13,831 nucleotides of DNA from Cyclobacteriaceae bacterium. GTDB taxonomy: Bacteria; Bacteroidota; Bacteroidia; Cytophagales; Cyclobacteriaceae. This document shows, in pieces, positions 1 through 6,846 of the stretch. Location of the stretch: NCBI GenBank assembly GCA_026994125.1, contig JALWRJ010000414.1, forward strand, positions 1 through 13,831. The letters run 5' to 3'. The notes beneath the pieces are model-generated. The model made no database searches. It was not told the origin of the DNA and saw only the letters and a list, made by a program, of their open reading frames with translations. Made by a program: the position numbers and the translations under genes. Every line of letters starts with the position of its first letter. Within the stretch, counting starts at the first letter, position 1.

Positions 1-34
1 TGTTTTTGTATTTCGGGCATGTTTGTAAGGTCAA
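1..34 (+). repeat. Direct repeat, copy A (tail of an upstream tRNA/terminator unit)
   Basis: These bases match 141-175 with about four differences and one single-base gap; both contain the core GTATTTCG followed by GTTTGTAAGG. In copy B this stretch begins inside the T-tract of the terminator that follows the tRNA-His fragment. Copy A therefore probably begins inside the T-tract of an equivalent terminator lying just upstream of the window. The similarity is seen directly; the presence of an intact upstream tRNA-His is inference. Confidence 0.6.
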
Positions 35-67
35 TCGAAATGGCGGTTTTAATGGTAGGAAAGAACG

Positions 68-86
68 TCCCGACAGTAGGTCGGGA
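68..86. repeat. Perfect 7-bp hairpin abutting the tRNA-His fragment
   Basis: TCCCGAC at 68-74 pairs perfectly with GTCGGGA at 80-86 around a 5-base loop. It abuts the point where similarity to tRNA-His begins. It could be read as a tRNA anticodon arm, but the loop then lacks the invariant U33 and the sequence 5' of it does not form a D arm or an acceptor strand. I treat it as an insertion or junction palindrome. Confidence 0.5.
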
Positions 87-116
87 AGGTCGTGGGTTCG
101 AGTCCCATCTTCCACC
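86..116 (+). pseudogene. 3' fragment of tRNA-His
   Basis: Bases 92-108 form a tRNA T arm, GTGGG / TTCGAGT loop / CCCAT. They are followed by CTTCCAC (109-115) as the 3' acceptor strand and C at the discriminator position (116). A discriminator C73 is characteristic of tRNA-His, and the flanking GTCGTGGGTTCGA closely resembles bacterial tRNA-His. The matching 5' acceptor strand GTGGAAG, the D arm and a His GTG anticodon loop are all absent from 1-85, so this is not a functional gene. It looks like a partial duplicate of an intact gene outside the window, as left by a recombination or integration event at a tRNA 3' end. Confidence 0.65.
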
Positions 117-119
117 CCT

Positions 120-147
120 AAAGCCCTCGTAAAGGAGGGCTTTTTTT
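120..147 (+). terminator. Rho-independent terminator after the tRNA-His fragment
   Basis: AAAGCCCTC (120-128) pairs perfectly with GAGGGCTTT (135-143) around a 6-base loop, giving a 9-bp stem that runs into seven consecutive T (141-147). This is a textbook intrinsic terminator. It sits four bases after the tRNA-like sequence, so it was probably copied together with the tRNA 3' end. Confidence 0.88.
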
Positions 148-175
148 GTATTTCGAGCAAAGTTTGTAAGGTTAA
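141..175 (+). repeat. Direct repeat, copy B
   Basis: This is the partner of 1-34, beginning in the terminator T-tract and ending at GTTTGTAAGGTTAA. The shared segment shows that the duplicated unit extends about 30 bases beyond the terminator. The repeat starts are 140 bases apart. Confidence 0.6.
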
Positions 176-382
176 CTCCCTCTCGCGCGTTTTTGCAAAG
201 CGTACGCATTTCGCTAAGCATTTGTAATACAAGTAATCTCAATCAATTGCCATGTAACGATTATCTTTGTTTATTTAAATGACCTCACAGGACTAACTAA
301 ATCAGCACACTTTGCAAAAGCGCTAGGGGAACCTATAACCATCGCGGCAGTTTGTTTCCCTAAGCTTCTGTGGGTAAGTTAG
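148..382. other. Gene-free stretch between the tRNA fragment and tRNA-Arg
   Basis: I see no credible coding region here. The only structure is an 8-9 bp stem, TAGGGGAAC (324-332) with GTTTCCCTA (354-362), with one G-U pair and a 21-base loop. Read on the minus strand it lies 21 bases past the 3' end of tRNA-Arg and is followed by GCGCTTTT, so it could be a weak terminator or processing structure for that tRNA. The T-run is short and the loop is large, so this is uncertain. Confidence 0.35.
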
Positions 383-454
383 TAGCCTCTCTAGGAATCG
401 AACCTAGATCTAGAGTTTAGGAAACTCCTATTCTATCCATTGAACTAAGAGGCC
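383..454 (-). tRNA. tRNA-Arg (anticodon CCT)
   Basis: The minus strand folds into a complete cloverleaf of 72 bases. The acceptor GGCCTCT (454-448) pairs with AGAGGCT (390-384) with a G-U first pair, and the discriminator is A at 383. The D arm has GTTC/GAAT ends with AATGGATA in the loop. The anticodon stem GGAGT/ACTCT encloses loop TTCCTAA (423-417), giving anticodon CCT, which reads AGG. The T arm is CTAGG / TTCGATT / CCTAG. No CCA is encoded, so the tail must be added by nucleotidyltransferase. A strong promoter lies directly upstream. Confidence 0.95.
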
Positions 455-465
455 ATATATTCTTG

Positions 466-497
466 CAAAGCTATCTTAATGAAACGCTTTTTTCAAA
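466..497 (-). promoter_or_regulatory. Bacteroidota-type promoter for tRNA-Arg
   Basis: On the minus strand TTTG (497-494) is followed after 20 bases by TAGCTTTG (473-466). This fits the Bacteroidota housekeeping pattern of TTTG at -33 and TAnnTTTG at -7. Transcription would start a few bases before the tRNA 5' end at 454. It is the best-formed promoter in the window. Confidence 0.7.
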
Positions 498-574
498 TAC
501 TTTTTAATAATTGTCTGCTGCCAGAAACACAAAATTAAGAGAGTCACTGGTAGAATTTTTCGTGCGTTTTTAGT

Positions 575-1750
575 TTAATGAACTCCTTTTTTTAAATAAT
601 TAGGAAATATTTGGTAAAATCGCTCTTCGGCCAGCTCAAATAATTGGTTTCGAAACTTGCTAATATTCATTTTTTGAGTAGCCGAAATAAATACCCTTTG
701 CTCGTTGGTTTTACCCACATGCAATTGGTTAAAATAAGTTTCCTGTTCATCGGCCGGCATAGGGTTGTTCTTTAAAAACGCATCCATTTTATTAAACACC
801 ACCAAGGTAGGCTTGCTACTGGAGTCAATTTCGGCTAAGGTAGCATTAACCACCTGGTATTGCTCTTCAAACTGTGGGTGCGAAACATCTACTACATGCA
901 GCAGCACATCGGCCTCTCTAATCTCGTCAAGTGTGCTTTTAAACGATTCAATAAGCCCGTGAGGCAGTTTACGTATAAAACCAACCGTATCGGTAAGCAG
1001 AAATGGAATGTGGTTAATAACCACTTTTCGCACGGTAGAATCTACAGTAGCAAACAGTTTATTTTCAGCAAACACATTCGATTTAGACAGTAAACGCATG
1101 ATAGTTGACTTGCCTACATTAGTGTAACCAACCAAGGCCACACGTACCATACGCTGCCTGTTTTTACGTTGGGTAAGGGCTTGCTTATCAATTTTGGCCA
1201 GTTTCTTTTTTAGCAAGGCTATTTTATCACGCACAATTCTGCGGTCGGTTTCCAGTTCGGTTTCGCCCGGCCCACGCATACCAATTCCTCCTTTTTGCTT
1301 GGAAAGGTGAGTCCACATACGGGTTAAACGGGGCAGTAAGTACTCATATTGGGCCAGCTCTACCTGAGTGCGCGATTGGGCTGTTTTTGCACGCAACGAA
1401 AAAATATTTAAAATGAGCAAACTCCGGTCGAGTATTTTACAACCCAACTCGGCTTCGAGGTTACGCACCTGCGAGGGGCTAAGGTCATCGTCAAACACCA
1501 CCATATCTACCTCACGCGCTTTTACATACGCTTTTACATCATCCAGTTTACCTTTACCTACATAAGTTCTGATATCCGGTTTAGGCAAATTTTGCGTAAA
1601 AGTTTGCACAGTTTCGGCTCCCGAAGTGCTCACTAAAAAAGCCAATTCGTCTAAATGTTCATCCAATTGAGCCGAAGAAGTGTGCTGATCGGCCACCGCT
1701 ACCAATACCGCTTTTTCTTTAGGTGGGGCTGTAGAATAGGTTTTTACCAT
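575..1750 (-). CDS. hflX: GTPase HflX
   Basis: This 391-residue protein is an HflX-family GTPase. HflX binds the 50S subunit or 70S ribosome and in other bacteria splits stalled or hibernating ribosomes under stress. The N-terminal HflX domain (about 20-200) holds the glycine-rich YVGKGK (63-68), DDDLSPSQ (87-94), the Q/R-rich segment near 125-145 and GPGETELETDRR (160-171). The G domain follows: G1 GYTNVGKST (208-216), the switch I TVDST region (235-239), G3 DTVGFI (254-259), G4 NKMD (320-323) and G5 SA (356-357). The segment PHGLIESFKSTL (263-274) after G3 is typical of the family. The length fits the shorter Bacteroidota type. The ATG at 1750 gives the expected N terminus. It is monocistronic, with tRNA-Arg downstream on the same strand and a divergent glycosyltransferase upstream. 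The family assignment is firm; the cellular role is taken from other species. Confidence 0.96.
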   Translation of the reverse strand: MVKTYSTAPPKEKAVLVAVADQHTSSAQLDEHLDELAFLVSTSGAETVQTFTQNLPKPDIRTYVGKGKLDDVKAYVKAREVDMVVFDDDLSPSQVRNLEAELGCKILDRSLLILNIFSLRAKTAQSRTQVELAQYEYLLPRLTRMWTHLSKQKGGIGMRGPGETELETDRRIVRDKIALLKKKLAKIDKQALTQRKNRQRMVRVALVGYTNVGKSTIMRLLSKSNVFAENKLFATVDSTVRKVVINHIPFLLTDTVGFIRKLPHGLIESFKSTLDEIREADVLLHVVDVSHPQFEEQYQVVNATLAEIDSSSKPTLVVFNKMDAFLKNNPMPADEQETYFNQLHVGKTNEQRVFISATQKMNISKFRNQLFELAEERFYQIFPNYLKKGVH

Positions 1751-1773
1751 GCTGCAAAACTATGCGTTAGCCC

Positions 1774-1781
1774 CAAAAATA
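1774..1781 (-). promoter_or_regulatory. Candidate -7 element for hflX
   Basis: The minus strand reads TATTTTTG here, an exact TAnnTTTG match that would place the transcription start about 15-20 bases before the hflX ATG. No TTTG is present at the expected -33 distance. A second match, TAGTTTTG at 1762-1755, is only 4 bases from the start codon and is less likely. Confidence 0.4.
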
Positions 1782-1807
1782 CAGGCCTAAAGGTTACTAA
1801 ATTAATT

Positions 1808-1843
1808 TTTGTAAGTATATACCACTAAATATTTCTACTTTTG
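1808..1843 (+). promoter_or_regulatory. Candidate promoter of the polysaccharide block
   Basis: TACTTTTG (1836-1843) matches TAnnTTTG. A TTTG at 1808-1811 lies 24 bases upstream, slightly longer than the usual spacing. Transcription would begin near 1850, leaving a leader of about 20 bases before the ATG at 1869. The 118-bp region is shared with divergent hflX. Confidence 0.5.
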
Positions 1844-1868
1844 TAAAAACCATCTTGTTGGCTTCCCT

Positions 1869-2981
1869 ATGAAAATTGCCATTGTTTTAAATACATCCTG
1901 GAATATCTATAACTTCAGAATGGGGCTTATTAACTCCATAAAAGAAAACGGACACGAAGTAATAGCCATAGCACCTAAGGATGAATATACCCACCTGTTA
2001 ATTGAAGCGGGCTGCCGTTTTGAAGAGGTTACCATGGATAGCCGGGGTGCCAATGTTTTTAAAGATTTAGGTTTAATTTTTGAACTGTTTGGCATTTACC
2101 GTAAGGTAAAGCCCGATGTAATTTTACACTATACCATTAAACCCAACATTTATGGCACCTTAGCAGCCAGTTTATTGCGCATACCAACGGTTAATAATGT
2201 ATGTGGTCTGGGTACTGCTTTTTTAAACAAAGGGCTGGTGTCTAAAATAGCCATGGGCATGTACAAGCTTGCCTTTCGGTTTCCTAAACTTATCTATTTT
2301 CAAAACAACGATGATAAAACATTTTTTGAAGAGCATGCCCTCATAAAAAATAATGCCACACAAGTACTACCCGGGTCGGGCATTAATTTAAAGCACTTTA
2401 CACCAGCACCGGGTACCCAACCGAACAAAAAATTTACATTTTTACTCATTAGCCGCTTAATACACGATAAAGGGATTATAGAATACATCGATGCCATCAA
2501 GCAGCTAAAACAAAAAGGTGTTGAAGCAAGATTTCAACTGTTGGGCAATAAAGATACCGAACACAAAAGAGGTATTTCTGAAGAGCTGATTAACCATTGG
2601 ATTGATACAAATATTGTTGAATACCTGGGCAGTACCGATGATGTAAGGCCTTACATACACCAGGCCGATTGTGTAGTGCTGCCATCGTACCGCGAAGGCA
2701 CACCTAAATCGCTACTCGAAGCAGCCAGCTCGGCCAAGCCTATTGTAGCCACCAATGTAGCCGGATGCACCAATATTGTAGCGCATAATGTAAATGGGCT
2801 GCTTTGCAATGTAAAGGACGCCAACGATTTGGCTAATAAACTTGAAACCATGGCCAACCTGCCCAAACAGCGGCTGCAGGAAATGGGAAAAGAAAGCCGA
2901 AAAATAGTAGAAGAAAGATTCGATGAGCAAATTGTGATTAATAGTTACATGAACACCATTTCTTCTTTGCAAAATAGTTGA
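1869..2981 (+). CDS. GT4-family glycosyltransferase
   Basis: This 370-residue GT-B fold glycosyltransferase of family GT4 most resembles the PglA/CapH-like group, which adds HexNAc or related sugars to lipid-linked intermediates at the cytoplasmic face. Visible features are the N-terminal KIAIVLNTSWNIYNFR start, a PDVILHYTIKPNIYG segment (82-96), the PGSGI loop (168-172), SRLIHDKG (195-202) at the start of the nucleotide-sugar-binding half, and the retaining-GT signature E-x7-E at E276 and E284 within YREGTPKSLLEA. I see no membrane span. The gene opens the block that contains the Wza/Wzc-like genes, 48 bases upstream of the lipoprotein start, which supports a role in polysaccharide repeat-unit assembly. 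Donor and acceptor sugars cannot be deduced. The ATG at 1869 gives the canonical N terminus. Confidence 0.9.
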   Translation: MKIAIVLNTSWNIYNFRMGLINSIKENGHEVIAIAPKDEYTHLLIEAGCRFEEVTMDSRGANVFKDLGLIFELFGIYRKVKPDVILHYTIKPNIYGTLAASLLRIPTVNNVCGLGTAFLNKGLVSKIAMGMYKLAFRFPKLIYFQNNDDKTFFEEHALIKNNATQVLPGSGINLKHFTPAPGTQPNKKFTFLLISRLIHDKGIIEYIDAIKQLKQKGVEARFQLLGNKDTEHKRGISEELINHWIDTNIVEYLGSTDDVRPYIHQADCVVLPSYREGTPKSLLEAASSAKPIVATNVAGCTNIVAHNVNGLLCNVKDANDLANKLETMANLPKQRLQEMGKESRKIVEERFDEQIVINSYMNTISSLQNS

Positions 2982-2995
2982 TGCAATAGTTGCAT
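2981..2995. repeat. Short perfect inverted repeat after the glycosyltransferase stop
   Basis: ATGCAA (2981-2986) and TTGCAT (2990-2995) form a 6-bp stem with a 3-base loop. The stem begins on the last base of the TGA stop codon. There is no T-run after it, so it is a poor terminator; it might be a processing signal, a regulator site or chance. Confidence 0.4.
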
Positions 2996-3029
2996 TTGCT
3001 TATCTTAGCCACTCAATACCCTAACTATT

Positions 3030-3782
3030 TTGACTAAAAACTCTTTTTTACTCATTTTTTTAGCTTTTGTACTAGCCGGTTGCTCTGCGTACAAAAAAAA
3101 TATTATGTTTTCGCACAATGAAAACTTTGAAGCCGCCCAGCTATCGGCCGAAGCCCGTGCGCTGGAACGTAACTACACCCTGCAACCCAACGATTTAATT
3201 AAAGTAAAGGTTTATACAAAAAACGGAGAAATGATAATTGACCCGGAGTATGAACTTAGCAAAGACTTAAACAACACCCGCCAAAACCGACCCGACCCTG
3301 AATACCTGGTGCGGCTCGATGGCCATGTACTGCTGCCCATGGTGGGAGATGTAAAAGTACAAGGCCTTACCTTACACGAAACCAACCTGAAACTTAAATC
3401 GCTCTATAACCAATTTTTTATTGACCCATACGTAATTACTTCCTATACCAACAAACGCATTGTAGTAATGGGTGCCCCGGGAGGGCAACTTCTTCCCCTT
3501 ACCAATAATAATATTACCGTGGCCGAAGTGATAGCCATGGCCGGGGGCATGAAAGATACCGGCAATGCCGAGCAAATTAAATTAATTCGTGGAGACGAAA
3601 TATTTTTAATAGATTTTTCTACCGTAGAAGCCTACCGGGCTACCAACCAAATAGTACAACCGGGCGATATTTTATATATTGAACCAATTAAACGTTTCTT
3701 TAGAGGAAATGCGGTTGAAATCTCTGTTTTTCTTAGTATGATAACCACTACAACTACCTTGTTAATTTTGCTACTTAGGTAA
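3030..3782 (+). CDS. Wza-family polysaccharide export outer-membrane lipoprotein
   Basis: This 250-residue lipoprotein belongs to the polysaccharide export (Wza/KpsD/OtnA) family, which forms the outer-membrane passage for capsule or exopolysaccharide. The start is TTG; no ATG precedes the signal peptide in frame and the next one is residue 26, after the lipobox, so TTG is required. The signal sequence ends in a lipobox LAGC with lipidated Cys18. A poly_export domain follows (about 48-140, beginning NYTLQPNDLIKVKVY), with GHVLLPMVGDVKVQG (98-112). An SLBB-like domain spans about 144-215, with ITVAEVIAMAGG (162-173) and PGDILYIEP (211-219). A hydrophobic C-terminal segment (232-249) is consistent with the membrane-spanning helix of Wza-type proteins. 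The stop overlaps the next start by one base (TAATG), so it is translationally coupled to the Wzc-like partner. Confidence 0.92.
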   Translation: MTKNSFLLIFLAFVLAGCSAYKKNIMFSHNENFEAAQLSAEARALERNYTLQPNDLIKVKVYTKNGEMIIDPEYELSKDLNNTRQNRPDPEYLVRLDGHVLLPMVGDVKVQGLTLHETNLKLKSLYNQFFIDPYVITSYTNKRIVVMGAPGGQLLPLTNNNITVAEVIAMAGGMKDTGNAEQIKLIRGDEIFLIDFSTVEAYRATNQIVQPGDILYIEPIKRFFRGNAVEISVFLSMITTTTTLLILLLR

Positions 3783-6112
3783 TGGTGCAGTTTAATCAAC
3801 ATATAGAGCACCAGGGGTTACCCACCGAAGAACACGGTAGCGGACAAATAGATTTTATTAAACTAAGGCTCATACTAAAAAAAAGCATTCCGTGGTTTAT
3901 CGGCATTTTTATTCTTATGCTAACCACTGCTGTATTGTACCTGCGCTATACCAAACCCATGTACGAATCCAGCTCCGAAATAAAGCTCGATAAAGAAGAC
4001 CAATCTAATGTACTGGGGTTGGCACAATACGACCAAACTTCCAATATTGGCCTGCTTTCGTCCGAAATGGAACTCATCCAATCGCGTTTGTTTTTTAACA
4101 AGGTAGTAGATGCCGTTAAATTAAACCCACAATATTTTACCTACGGTAAAATACTGGTAGATGAAAAATACCTAAACCCGCCCTTTAGAGCCGAATACAA
4201 CATATTAAATGCCGGAATGTATAATATTAATATTGATGTAACCGTGCTCAACACTAAGCAATATGAGTTAAGCTACACTCTAAATAACAAACTTTTTTCG
4301 TATGAAGGGAAGTTTAACCAAACCCTTAACACCCCCCATATTATTTGTACACTTACCTACAACACCTCGTATGCCCTTACCGATGAAAACGAATTCTATT
4401 TTAAAATAAATAGCCGAGAGGCACTAATAAACTATATTGAGCAAAATTTATCGGTAGAACCACTCAACCTGCAAGCCAATACCTTTAAAATTTCGTTTAC
4501 CGACCATAACCTAAACAAAGCACATGCCCTGGTAAATGCCATTGATACGCTATACTTAAATTATTCGTTGCAAGAAAAAAACAAAGCTAACCACAACAAA
4601 ATTACCTACCTCAACAAACAGTTGGCCGAAACAGCTAAAAAACTGGATAGCTACGAAACCTATTTTGAAGATTTTACCATTGATAATAAAACGGTTGACT
4701 TAAACCAGGACGTAAAACGCACCGTAGAAACCATTAACGGGCTAGACTCCTTGCGTGAGAATATCACCAAAAAACTAGCCGAGTTGGAGCAATTGCAAAC
4801 CAAGTTAGAGCACCCCCCCTACCAAAACCTTACTCCAAAAACCGATGTGTACCCCAGGCACCTCATTGAATCGATGGAAGAATTTAACCTAATGAACAAT
4901 GATTTGCAAAAGCTGGGGCTTAGTTATAAAGAAAACACCTACACCTATAAATCGAGACAAAAAGAAGTAGAGCTTTTGCGTGCCGATATTTTATCCGAAA
5001 TAAACGATGTTAAGCACGATTTGCTAAACGAACAGCAAGATTTAGCAGCTACCAAACTACGCTTAAAACGACAACTCATTAGCTTACCCTCAAAAAATAC
5101 CGAATACAACAAAACCAAACGTTTTTATTCGGTGTACGAAGAAGTGTACTTATCGCTTATGCAAAGTAAAAACGAGTTTGAAATAGCCGTAGCAGGCTCT
5201 ATTACTAAAATTAAAATTCTATCACCGGCCAGTTTAAACAATGTGCCCATTTATCCGGTGCCTTTATTTGCCTATGGCACTGCGTTTATGCTATCAATTG
5301 TGTTTTCGTTTATTTTTGGAGGAGCTACCTACTTAACACATAACAAAATACAAAGTTTACGCGAAATTGAGCACTTAACCAGTGCCACCACACTTGGGGC
5401 GGTACCTAAGCACAATTTAAATGGCAAAGTGGCTAGAATTGTAGTTGATAAACACCCCAAATCGGCCATTAGCGAAGCCTTGCGTTCTATTAGAACCAAC
5501 ATTGAGTTTATGGTACCCGACAAACCAACCAAGGTACTCTCAATTACCTCAACCATTGGCTCCGAAGGTAAAACTTTTATTTGTACCAACCTGGGAGCCT
5601 TGTTGGCTATGGCAGGAAAAAAAACCGTAATTGTAGATTTAGACTTACGTAAACCAAAAGTACATGTAGCCTTTAGGCAACCTAAAAACGAACTGGGTGT
5701 AAGTTCTATTCTTATTGGCAAAGCAACCATAAAAACATGCGTTCAACAAAGCGACATCCCTAACCTGGAATATATTACAGCCGGGCCAGTACCTCCCAAC
5801 CCTTCGGAACTTATATTACGTAAGGAGTTTAACCAACTGATTGAAGACCTAAAAAAAACCTACGAGGTAATTATTTTAGATACCCCACCAGTAGGGCTGG
5901 TTACCGATGGGCTACTGGCTATGCAAAAAGCCGATTTGCCCTTGTATATATTAAAGGCCGACTTTTCGAAACGTTCGTTTATAGATAATATAAACCGTGT
6001 TTTAGCTACCGGCCAATTTAACAACTTATCCGTTATTTTAAACGCCACCAGCAATACCGCCTCGGGTTATGGCTATGGGTATGGTAAAAAAAGCGCATAT
6101 TACGAAGGCTAA
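3782..6112 (+). CDS. Wzc-like polysaccharide co-polymerase with BY-kinase domain
   Basis: This 776-residue inner-membrane protein combines a Wzz-type chain-length domain with a cytoplasmic bacterial tyrosine kinase. It would couple polymerisation to export through the Wza-like pore. TM1 lies at about 37-55 and TM2 at about 495-517; the periplasmic region between them has a long heptad-like coiled coil (about 260-470). The kinase domain shows Walker A GSEGKT (593-598), Walker A' VDLDLRKP (618-625) with D619 and D621, and Walker B ILDTPP with D700. The tail has the expected autophosphorylation tyrosine cluster, Y763, Y765, Y767, Y773 and Y774. Kinase and Wzz parts are fused as in Proteobacteria, whereas Firmicutes split them. 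The length is normal. It overlaps the lipoprotein by one base and is followed after 5 bases by a phosphatase that probably acts on its tyrosine tail. Confidence 0.95.
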   Translation: MVQFNQHIEHQGLPTEEHGSGQIDFIKLRLILKKSIPWFIGIFILMLTTAVLYLRYTKPMYESSSEIKLDKEDQSNVLGLAQYDQTSNIGLLSSEMELIQSRLFFNKVVDAVKLNPQYFTYGKILVDEKYLNPPFRAEYNILNAGMYNINIDVTVLNTKQYELSYTLNNKLFSYEGKFNQTLNTPHIICTLTYNTSYALTDENEFYFKINSREALINYIEQNLSVEPLNLQANTFKISFTDHNLNKAHALVNAIDTLYLNYSLQEKNKANHNKITYLNKQLAETAKKLDSYETYFEDFTIDNKTVDLNQDVKRTVETINGLDSLRENITKKLAELEQLQTKLEHPPYQNLTPKTDVYPRHLIESMEEFNLMNNDLQKLGLSYKENTYTYKSRQKEVELLRADILSEINDVKHDLLNEQQDLAATKLRLKRQLISLPSKNTEYNKTKRFYSVYEEVYLSLMQSKNEFEIAVAGSITKIKILSPASLNNVPIYPVPLFAYGTAFMLSIVFSFIFGGATYLTHNKIQSLREIEHLTSATTLGAVPKHNLNGKVARIVVDKHPKSAISEALRSIRTNIEFMVPDKPTKVLSITSTIGSEGKTFICTNLGALLAMAGKKTVIVDLDLRKPKVHVAFRQPKNELGVSSILIGKATIKTCVQQSDIPNLEYITAGPVPPNPSELILRKEFNQLIEDLKKTYEVIILDTPPVGLVTDGLLAMQKADLPLYILKADFSKRSFIDNINRVLATGQFNNLSVILNATSNTASGYGYGYGKKSAYYEG

Positions 6113-6117
6113 ACACT

Positions 6118-6846
6118 ATGTTTTTCAGTAGAATTATCGGTAAAAAAAGGACTCGCATACCGGTACATACCGATATCCATTCGCATCTTTTGCCCGGCAT
6201 TGACGATGGCGTTAAAACCATGGAAGAAGCCATGGAAGTAATTGGCATGCTTGTACAACAAGGCTTTACCAAACTAATTACCACCCCGCATATTATGACA
6301 GACTATTACAAAAATACCCCTGAAATAATACGCTCAAAGCTGGACGAAGTAAAAGCCGAATTGGCACGCCAACAAATTAAAGTACAACTGGAAGCAGCTG
6401 CTGAATATTACCTGGACGAACATTTTTACCAGGCGGTGTCGCAAGGCAACGAACTTTTAACCTTTGGCAATAACTACTTACTGTTCGAAACTTCTTTTAC
6501 CATAGCACCTCTTATATTAAAAGAAGTGCTTTTTAAATTAAACTCGGCAGGCTATAAACCGGTGTTTGCCCACCCCGAACGATACAGCTACCTGCAACAA
6601 AACAAAACATTGCTCAACGAACTAATTGACCAAGGATTACTTTTTCAATTAAATATGCTCTCATTAACCGATTACTACGGAGCCGGGGTAACCAAAACTG
6701 CCAGGCAATTAATTAAGCAAAATGCCATTGCCTTTGTAGGTTCCGATTGCCACAATGCCCTTATGGCCGCCAAACTAGCTGAGGCCTACCAAAGCAAGCT
6801 TGCCCATCAACTACCGGTTTCTAACCTGCTTAACCACACGTTATGA
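6118..6846 (+). CDS. CpsB/YwqE-like PHP-domain tyrosine-protein phosphatase
   Basis: This 242-residue PHP-fold, metal-dependent phosphatase resembles CpsB/YwqE, which dephosphorylates BY-kinases that control capsule synthesis. The metal-ligand pattern is complete: HTDIHSHLLPGIDDG (17-31) with D19, H21 and H23; TPH (56-58) with H58; E96 in AAEYY; H152 in FAHPERY; and SDCH (209-212) with D210 and H212. It has no signal peptide and should be cytoplasmic, where the kinase tail lies. It starts 5 bases after the Wzc-like gene, so the inferred substrate is that protein's C-terminal tyrosine cluster. Its stop overlaps the next start (ATGA). The pairing of a PHP-type phosphatase with a fused Wzc-type kinase differs from the low-molecular-weight phosphatase Wzb of Proteobacteria. 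Confidence 0.92.
   Translation: MFFSRIIGKKRTRIPVHTDIHSHLLPGIDDGVKTMEEAMEVIGMLVQQGFTKLITTPHIMTDYYKNTPEIIRSKLDEVKAELARQQIKVQLEAAAEYYLDEHFYQAVSQGNELLTFGNNYLLFETSFTIAPLILKEVLFKLNSAGYKPVFAHPERYSYLQQNKTLLNELIDQGLLFQLNMLSLTDYYGAGVTKTARQLIKQNAIAFVGSDCHNALMAAKLAEAYQSKLAHQLPVSNLLNHTL

Noticed and set aside
40..116. A complete tRNA with GTA (Tyr-like) anticodon
   Set aside because: The hairpin at 69-85 gives a 7-base loop, but position 33 is A instead of U. No 5' acceptor strand complementary to CTTCCAC and no D arm exist, and C73 fits His, not Tyr.
6..227. 73-residue open frame at the window start
   Set aside because: It runs straight through the tRNA-His fragment and its terminator; the peptide is a by-product of RNA-gene sequence.
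5329..5730. 133-residue minus-strand frame inside the Wzc-like gene
   Set aside because: It overlaps the conserved kinase motifs of the real gene in another frame and shows no recognisable domain.
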